Part shown: positions 6,962 to 10,915 of the stretch, in pieces
How positions within the stretch are numbered: the first letter of the stretch is position 1
Layout of the letters: each line of letters begins with the position of its first letter
Assembly (NCBI GenBank): GCA_050485385.1
Contig: JBJHBG010000134.1
Coordinates: forward strand, 1 to 10,915
Source: RECO01 sp050485385
GTDB lineage: Bacteria; Pseudomonadota; Alphaproteobacteria; Geminicoccales; Geminicoccaceae
Direction of reading: 5' to 3'
Length of the DNA: 10,915 nt
The notes under the pieces: generated by a model
What the model was told of the DNA's origin: nothing
What the model saw: only the letters and a program-made list of their open reading frames with translations
Databases searched by the model: none
Position numbers and translations under genes: made by a program

Positions 6962-7371
6962 TGCGCGCCGTCGCGGGCTTCGCCATCGGTCTCTTGTTCG
7001 GGCTCGGCCTCGTCGTCGCCGGCATGACCGATCCGGCGAAAGTCTTGAACTTCCTCGATCTCTTCGGGACGTGGGACGCGAGCCTCGCCTTCGTGATGGG
7101 CGGTGCGGTGGCGACGGCCTTCGTCGGCTATCGTCTCGTGCTACGCCGCTCACGGCCGCTGCTGGCGGACGGATTCGCGCTGCCGACGGCGACCGCCGTC
7201 GACCGGAACCTGGTGGCCGGTGCCGCCATGTTCGGCATCGGCTGGGGCCTCGGCGGCTACTGCCCCGGCCCGGCGCTGACGGCGTTGCCCCTGCTCGCCC
7301 CGGGCACGGTGGTCTTCGTCGTCGCCATGCTGGCCGGCACGTTGGCCGGCATCGGGCTGCGCCGCACCTGA
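6961..7371 (+). CDS. YeeE/YedE-family sulfur transporter, C-terminal half (PmpB-like)
   Basis: This 136-residue membrane protein is the second half of the split YeeE/YedE transporter. It opens with a glycine-rich helix (GFAIGLLFGLGLVVAGM), then the family segment MTDPAKVLNFLDLFGTWDASLAFVMGG, and later GIGWGLGGYCPGPAL (92-106) with conserved C101, followed by a final helix (about 112-133). The start codon at 6961 overlaps the preceding stop codon by one base, giving strong translational coupling. An earlier in-frame ATG at 6850 lies inside the upstream gene and would add a non-membrane, arginine-rich segment, so it is rejected. It ends 16 nt from the convergent serine hydrolase gene. It should form a heterodimeric channel with the preceding subunit. 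Confidence 0.88.
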   Translation: MRAVAGFAIGLLFGLGLVVAGMTDPAKVLNFLDLFGTWDASLAFVMGGAVATAFVGYRLVLRRSRPLLADGFALPTATAVDRNLVAGAAMFGIGWGLGGYCPGPALTALPLLAPGTVVFVVAMLAGTLAGIGLRRT

Positions 7372-7387
7372 GGCGCCGGCCGGCCGC

Positions 7388-8422
7388 TCAAGCCGCGGCG
7401 GCGGGGATCAGGTGCTCCGCCATCAATCGGTGCAGGTCGCCGACATAGCCTTGCGATCGGGCCGGGCGGGTGGGATCGGAGATGACGGCGACGGTGAGGC
7501 CGGCAGACGGCACCACGTAGAGCATCTGGCCGCCGAAGCCGCGGCCGTAATAGGTGCGCTGCCCGGCGAGGGTGCGCACGAACCAGCCATAGCCGTAGCT
7601 GTCGCCGGAGAAGGGCGACGCGGTGCGCGGCGTCCAGGCCGCCTCGATCCAGGCCTCGGACAGAACGCGACGGCCGTCGTGCGTGCCGCCCAGGCGGTGC
7701 ATCTCGCCGATGCGGACCAGGGCATGGGGCGTGAGCGCCATGTCGTTGCCGCCGAGGTAGATGCCCTGTGGGTCGCGCACCCAGGGCGGGATCTCGATCC
7801 CCAGCGGCTCGCCCAAAAGCTCGCGGGTAAGCTGGAGGGTGCTGCGGCTGGCGGCGCGGGTGAGCGCGGCGGAGAGCAGGTGGTAGCTGCCGGTCGAGTA
7901 GAGCATGCGCCCGCCCGGCTCGTCGACGAACGGCTCGGCGAGCGCTGCGCGCACCCAGTTGGGGCTCGACACCCAGCGGCCGTAATTGGCGCCGGAGGTC
8001 CGGCCGAGCCCGGCGCGCATGGTCAACAGATGGTCGACGGTCAGCCGCTGGAGGCGGGGGTCGGGGTTGGCCGGCATCGACGCACGGAGGAGCGGCGCCA
8101 CCGGCTGATCGACACCGTCGAGGATGCCCCGGTCGATGGCGGCTCCGGTCACCGTCGCCATGATCGTCTTGGACACCGACTTGACGTTGACCGCGCGCGA
8201 CAAGGGCGCGCCCCGAAAGCGCTCGGCCATGACCTCGTTGCCGTCGACATAGGCGATCAGCGCGTGGAGCTGGTCGAAGGTGCTGGCGTGGGAGGCGGCG
8301 CGCGCCAAGCCCGTGCCGTCGGCTCGACGCACCGGCACGGCGGCGAGGGCCGAGGGCATCGCCGCGGCGGCGCCGAGGACGCCGAGTGCGGCACGGCGGG
8401 CAAGGTGGGGAGGCTCGGTCAT
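7388..8422 (-). CDS. Exported beta-lactamase-fold serine hydrolase (class C / CubicO-like)
   Basis: The 344-residue product belongs to the PF00144 serine hydrolase superfamily, which includes class C beta-lactamases, DD-peptidases and esterases. The catalytic SxxK is S82-V-S-K85, in VNVKSVSKTI. The second motif reads Y175-S-T177, where penicillin-recognising enzymes have YxN. The third, KTG-like element appears as GRGFGGQ (293-299) on the last strand. An N-terminal ARRAALGVLGAAAAMPSALA signal with paired arginines and an ALA cleavage site near residue 27 points to export, perhaps by Tat. ATG 8422 lacks a clear Shine-Dalgarno sequence. The longer open frame upstream would remove the signal peptide from the N-terminus. 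It follows the MFS gene by 31 nt and is probably in the same operon. An esterase or peptidase is more likely than a true beta-lactamase; the substrate is unknown. Confidence 0.85.
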   Translation of the reverse strand: MTEPPHLARRAALGVLGAAAAMPSALAAVPVRRADGTGLARAASHASTFDQLHALIAYVDGNEVMAERFRGAPLSRAVNVKSVSKTIMATVTGAAIDRGILDGVDQPVAPLLRASMPANPDPRLQRLTVDHLLTMRAGLGRTSGANYGRWVSSPNWVRAALAEPFVDEPGGRMLYSTGSYHLLSAALTRAASRSTLQLTRELLGEPLGIEIPPWVRDPQGIYLGGNDMALTPHALVRIGEMHRLGGTHDGRRVLSEAWIEAAWTPRTASPFSGDSYGYGWFVRTLAGQRTYYGRGFGGQMLYVVPSAGLTVAVISDPTRPARSQGYVGDLHRLMAEHLIPAAAA

Positions 8423-8453
8423 GGACCCAAGCTGGCGCGGCAGGCTCGCCCAA

Positions 8454-9812
8454 TCAAGCCTGCACCTCGTCGAGGCCGCGGGCGAGCCAGACGGCGGCCA
8501 GCGCCATGCCCGTGAAGGCGAACAGCACCGCAGCGACGCCGAAGGCCTCCGCCACGAGTCCGAAGGCACCGCCGAGAAGCAGGAGTAGGCCGATGGCGGT
8601 GTTGCTCAGCGCCGTGTAGGCGGCGCGGTCGGCGGTACCCGCCATGTCGACGAGATGGGTCTTGCGGCCGAGGCGCACGCCCTGATGCGCGGTCACGAGC
8701 ACGAACAGGAGGGCCGGCAGGACCGGGGGTAGCTGGGTCCAGACACCGAGCATGGCGGCCGTACCCATGGCGGCGGCGCCGACGAGACCGGCCACCATCA
8801 ACACCTGCCGGCTGGAGCGGTCGGCGAAGCGGCCCCAGACGTAGGAACTCGTCAGGGTGGCGATGCCACTGGCGAGCACGAACAGCCCGAGCTCGCCGAG
8901 GGCAGCCTCCCTGTCCTCGCCACCGAGGGTGAGCAGGTAGGGCGGTGCGAGGGCGGTGCCGATCAGCAGGCCGCGCACGGCGACGAAACGGCGGAGTTGG
9001 GCATCGTCCCGCAGCAGCCGGAGCTGGCCGATGACGTCGGCGATGCCGTTGGCGCCGCCCTCGGTGGCGCCCGGTTCCTCGGCCAGTCCGGCGAACAGGA
9101 GCGCCGCCACGAGCCAAAGCGCACCCGCGACGATCAAGGCGATGGCAAGCGCGGTGATCGTGAGCGGGATCGCCCCGGTAGCGAGGCCGGCGCCGAAGGC
9201 GAGGACGAGGCCCGCCGCGAGCGTGCCGGCGACACCCGTGACCGTGCCGCGACGCTGCTTGTCGATGGTCTTGCCGAGCACGTCCTTGTGGCTGATGGAG
9301 GCGACGCTGCGGCCGGCGGCGAACACGGCCACGAGGCCCACGACGGCCCAGCCGGCGACGACGCCCTCCACCGTGAGCACGGCGACCGCCATGCCGAGCA
9401 CGGCCAGCCCCTGCACGGCACTGCCGCCGATCCAGGCCCACTTGCGCAACGGCAGGGCGCGGATCTGGGCCGCAACGACCAGTTGCGGCAAGAGCGCCAG
9501 GGCCTCGCGCAGCGGCACCAGCATGCCGATGGCGGCGGCCGACGCACCGAGTGCGGACAGCAGCCACGGCAGCACCAACTTCGCATCCGCGATGCCGTCA
9601 CCGGTCTTGGTGGCGGCAAGGCTCGCGGCCTGGAGAAGAAAGTTGCGCGGCTGCTCGCGGCACGCCGCCGCCGGAATGTCACGGCAGGCCCGCCCCTCCT
9701 CGTCGCCGGTAAGTACGTCGTAGAGGCTTTCGCCGAGATCACGGGCCAAGCCGAGACTCCGTTGCCTGGCCGACCGCCCAGGATGCAAGACGGGGTCGTC
9801 GCTCGGCTCCAT
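8454..9812 (-). CDS. MFS-like transporter with a cytosolic Cys-containing N-terminal module
   Basis: This 452-residue membrane protein has about 12 hydrophobic segments and a loop GRFADRSSRQ (327-336), which resembles MFS motif A in the second half. The first ~75 residues are hydrophilic and unlike a usual MFS start. They include GESLYDVLTGDEEGRACRD and IPAAACREQPRNF, with C43 and C51 (C-x7-C), directly before the first helix. Other distinctive loops are SHKDVLGKTIDKQRRG (173-188) and RLGRKTHLVDMA (380-391). I recall related alphaproteobacterial MFS proteins with this N-terminus but no assigned substrate. The ATG at 9812 overlaps the upstream YdcF-like gene by 74 nt; a GTG six bases earlier is an alternative. 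The clear conserved-looking region begins only about residue 20, so a slightly later start would also be possible. Operon membership with the YdcF-like protein and the serine hydrolase hints at an envelope role. Confidence 0.8.
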   Translation of the reverse strand: MEPSDDPVLHPGRSARQRSLGLARDLGESLYDVLTGDEEGRACRDIPAAACREQPRNFLLQAASLAATKTGDGIADAKLVLPWLLSALGASAAAIGMLVPLREALALLPQLVVAAQIRALPLRKWAWIGGSAVQGLAVLGMAVAVLTVEGVVAGWAVVGLVAVFAAGRSVASISHKDVLGKTIDKQRRGTVTGVAGTLAAGLVLAFGAGLATGAIPLTITALAIALIVAGALWLVAALLFAGLAEEPGATEGGANGIADVIGQLRLLRDDAQLRRFVAVRGLLIGTALAPPYLLTLGGEDREAALGELGLFVLASGIATLTSSYVWGRFADRSSRQVLMVAGLVGAAAMGTAAMLGVWTQLPPVLPALLFVLVTAHQGVRLGRKTHLVDMAGTADRAAYTALSNTAIGLLLLLGGAFGLVAEAFGVAAVLFAFTGMALAAVWLARGLDEVQA

Positions 9813-10620
9813 CGCCACGGGCCTTGGGCCACGGCTCGGGCCACAGCTGGTCGCTGCGACCGAGGAGGCGGTAAGAGACGAGCCCGACCGCTTCCCTGAG
9901 GGCAAGGCGGAACAGCTCGAAGCGGGCGGACATGCTCGGCGCGAGCCACGTATCCGCGGGGCGTCGTGCCCGGTAGTCCACCGGATGCGGCACCACCTCG
10001 AAGCCCTCGGCACGGAAGGCCGCAACCGCGCGCGGCATGTGAAAGGCGGAGGTGACGAGCAGCCAGGGGCGGCCGTCGAGCGGCGCCAGCAGCGCGCGAC
10101 TCTCACGGGCGTTCTCGAAGGTATTGCGCGAGCGCTCCTCGAACAGGAAATCCGCCGGTTGGAGGCCGAGATCGAGGAGAAATCGCCGGGTCACCTCACC
10201 CTCGGACAGACCGCGGACGACCAGTGCGCCGTGGTAGCCGGCAAAGAGGATGGGGAGTTCCGGTGCCCGGCGGTGCAGACCCACGGCGGTCGTGAGCCGC
10301 TCGGCGGCACTGCCGAGGAGGTAGGTGTCGCGCTCGGCGGCGACCAGCCCATCGCCCGTGCCGCCGCCGAGGACGATCACGCCGGCGACCGCGTCGAGGG
10401 CCAGCGCCTGGGCCGGAAAGCGATCCTCCAGCGTGCGCATCATCCACTCCGGCAAAGGCGTCAGGCCGATTGCCACGTAAAGGACGATCGCCACACCGAA
10501 CGCGACGCGCGCCAACACGACGCGGCCGAACCGAGCCAGCACGAGGCCGAAGCCGACGAGCAGTGCCAGGAAGACCAAGGGCTCGGTCAGCGCGATGACC
10601 AGCTTGGCTGCGAGGAGCAT
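9739..10620 (-). CDS. YdcF/SanA/ElyC-type DUF218 membrane-anchored protein
   Basis: The 293-residue product has two N-terminal helices (about 7-29 and 33-52) followed by a DUF218 domain. Recognisable elements are GVIVLGGG (80-87), a LPILFAGYHG strand (122-131), the motif ERSRNTFENA (162-171) and LLVTSAFHMPRA (187-198). They match ElyC, SanA and YdcF, which act in envelope integrity and undecaprenyl-phosphate metabolism, although the exact reaction is not settled. The last ~30 residues after SDQLWPEP are hydrophilic, low in pattern and lie in the 74-nt overlap with the MFS gene, so the ancestral stop may have been earlier. ATG 10620 has only a weak TGAG sequence just upstream. It starts downstream of a broken amidase gene and its hairpin element. 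Confidence 0.87.
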   Translation of the reverse strand: MLLAAKLVIALTEPLVFLALLVGFGLVLARFGRVVLARVAFGVAIVLYVAIGLTPLPEWMMRTLEDRFPAQALALDAVAGVIVLGGGTGDGLVAAERDTYLLGSAAERLTTAVGLHRRAPELPILFAGYHGALVVRGLSEGEVTRRFLLDLGLQPADFLFEERSRNTFENARESRALLAPLDGRPWLLVTSAFHMPRAVAAFRAEGFEVVPHPVDYRARRPADTWLAPSMSARFELFRLALREAVGLVSYRLLGRSDQLWPEPWPKARGDGAERRPRLASWAVGQATESRLGP

Positions 10621-10654
10621 CGTCTCAGCGAGCGTGTGGGAGCGGGGCAAGGCC

Positions 10655-10672
10655 GGGGGGCTTTCGCCCCCC
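10655..10672 (-). repeat. GC-only hairpin with GAAA tetraloop (REP-like or terminator element)
   Basis: On the minus strand GGGGGGC-GAAA-GCCCCCC forms a perfect 7-bp stem closed by a stable GNRA loop. A second G run of six (10677-10682, minus strand) lies four bases further upstream and could compete for the same C run. No T-run follows, so it is not a textbook intrinsic terminator. Similar hairpins occur as dispersed post-gene elements in some high-GC alphaproteobacteria, from memory and unverified. It separates the broken amidase from the YdcF-like gene. Confidence 0.6.
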
Positions 10673-10683
10673 CGTACCCCCCA

Positions 10684-10703
10684 GGCGCATGCGAGCCTGC
10701 GCC
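10684..10703. repeat. Second small inverted repeat at the amidase break
   Basis: GGCGCA (10684-10689) and TGCGCC (10698-10703) are exact reverse complements with an eight-base loop. They lie immediately beyond the point where amidase similarity ends, next to the G/C-run hairpin. The two hairpins together span 10655-10703 and may be one element. Confidence 0.4.
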
Positions 10704-10915
10704 ACTTCGGTGCTGACGGCCTTGGCGAAGATGATCGCCCCGGCCTCGCGCAGCCGTTCCACGAGGATGTGGTCGCGGGCGGGCACGTCCGAATCATAGG
10801 CCGCGTCGGCCCCGCCGATCGAGCGCATGTCCTTGGTGTCGAACGGGTCCTTGAAGGAGAACACGACGCCATACATCGGCATCTTCTCGAAATCCGGGTT
10901 GGTGCCGTATTGCGC

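Larger units (their letters stand above)
10625..10915 (-). pseudogene. Amidase-signature protein, broken at the 3' end (5' end beyond window)
   Basis: The visible frame continues from the right edge and reads as the N-terminal part of an amidase-signature enzyme (GatA-like hydrolase of amides). The segment YGVVFSFKDPFDTKDMRSIGG carries the first catalytic lysine in FKD, and RLREAGAIIFAKAVSTE follows as in whole amidases. After STE (about 10706) family similarity stops. The frame runs another 27 codons into a basic, Pro/Gly-rich tail over a hairpin element and ends at 10625. The Ser-cisSer-Ser part of the active site and most of the roughly 450-residue fold are missing. The product cannot be an active amidase as it stands, so I call it a 3'-truncated remnant. 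A gene fusion starting upstream of the window cannot be excluded. Confidence 0.6.

Noticed and set aside
6377..7153. N-terminal extension of the rhodanese protein to a start at 7153
   Set aside because: It would run antisense through both YeeE genes and the promoter; its sequence is basic low-complexity, and the first rhodanese domain begins right after ATG 6376.
7372..7387. GC palindrome GCCGGCCGGC in the 16-bp gap between the convergent YeeE and serine hydrolase genes, as a bidirectional terminator
   Set aside because: The palindrome (7375-7384) has no loop and no T-run on either side, so it cannot be supported as an intrinsic terminator.
7388..8422. Calling the serine hydrolase a beta-lactamase resistance gene
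   Set aside because: It has SxxK, but YST instead of YxN and no clear KTG box; the superfamily is mostly esterases and peptidases, so a resistance claim is unsupported.
8280..9899. Several plus-strand frames opposite the MFS and serine hydrolase genes
   Set aside because: They are Arg/Ala/Gly-rich shadows of transmembrane and catalytic coding sequence on the minus strand.
10667..10682. G-quadruplex in the paired G runs on the minus strand
   Set aside because: Only two long G runs are present close together; a simple hairpin with the adjacent C run explains the sequence better.

Overview
The window is GC-rich, roughly 70% by eye, gene-dense, and made of chromosomal-looking metabolic and transport genes. 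The content suggests a high-GC proteobacterium. A tripartite tricarboxylate transporter (TTT), an FCD-type GntR regulator, a split YeeE/YedE sulfur transporter beside a multi-rhodanese protein, and an MFS protein with a cytosolic Cys-containing N-terminus all fit best with an alphaproteobacterium such as Rhodospirillales, Acetobacterales or Hyphomicrobiales. I cannot name the genus from sequence alone. I saw no RNA genes, insertion sequences, phage genes or CRISPR arrays.

Region 1 (1-4833) is a solute-uptake and regulator locus. A GntR/FCD regulator, cut by the left edge, lies directly downstream of an SDR-fold gene on the minus strand. A TTT operon in the order tctC-tctB-tctA runs on the plus strand, diverging from the SDR gene across about 250 bp. 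The likely logic is that the GntR protein senses a carboxylate or related metabolite and controls both arms, TctC captures the solute in the periplasm, TctAB import it, and the SDR protein acts on it or on a product. The SDR lacks the usual catalytic Ser and Tyr, and TctC carries a Tat-type signal. A perfect 11-bp stem-loop between tctC and tctB may set the excess of binding protein over membrane subunits.

Region 2 (4823-7371) is a sulfur locus. A 517-residue protein with four rhodanese domains, only one of which has the catalytic cysteine (C189), is transcribed away from two overlapping genes. These encode the two halves of a YeeE/YedE (TsuA/PmpAB-like) transporter with conserved GSGCTSGHGVCG and GYCPGPAL motifs. 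The shared 141-bp intergenic region contains a short AT-rich island with an inverted repeat (CATAT-N12-ATATG) and a plausible sigma70-type promoter, so it is a good candidate for a sulfur-responsive divergent control region. The module probably imports thiosulfate or another reduced sulfur species and relays sulfane sulfur in the cytosol.

Region 3 (7388-10915) is a minus-strand run. It starts from an amidase that is broken after its catalytic lysine region, followed by a G/C-run hairpin element, a YdcF/DUF218 membrane-anchored protein, an MFS-like transporter that overlaps ydcF by 74 nt, and an exported beta-lactamase-fold serine hydrolase. This may be an envelope-related operon, but no substrate can be read from the sequence.

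No clearly new defence or mobile system is visible. The items most worth a second look are the one-cysteine four-rhodanese protein with its divergent operator, the SDR with a replaced active site, and the amidase break at the hairpin element.
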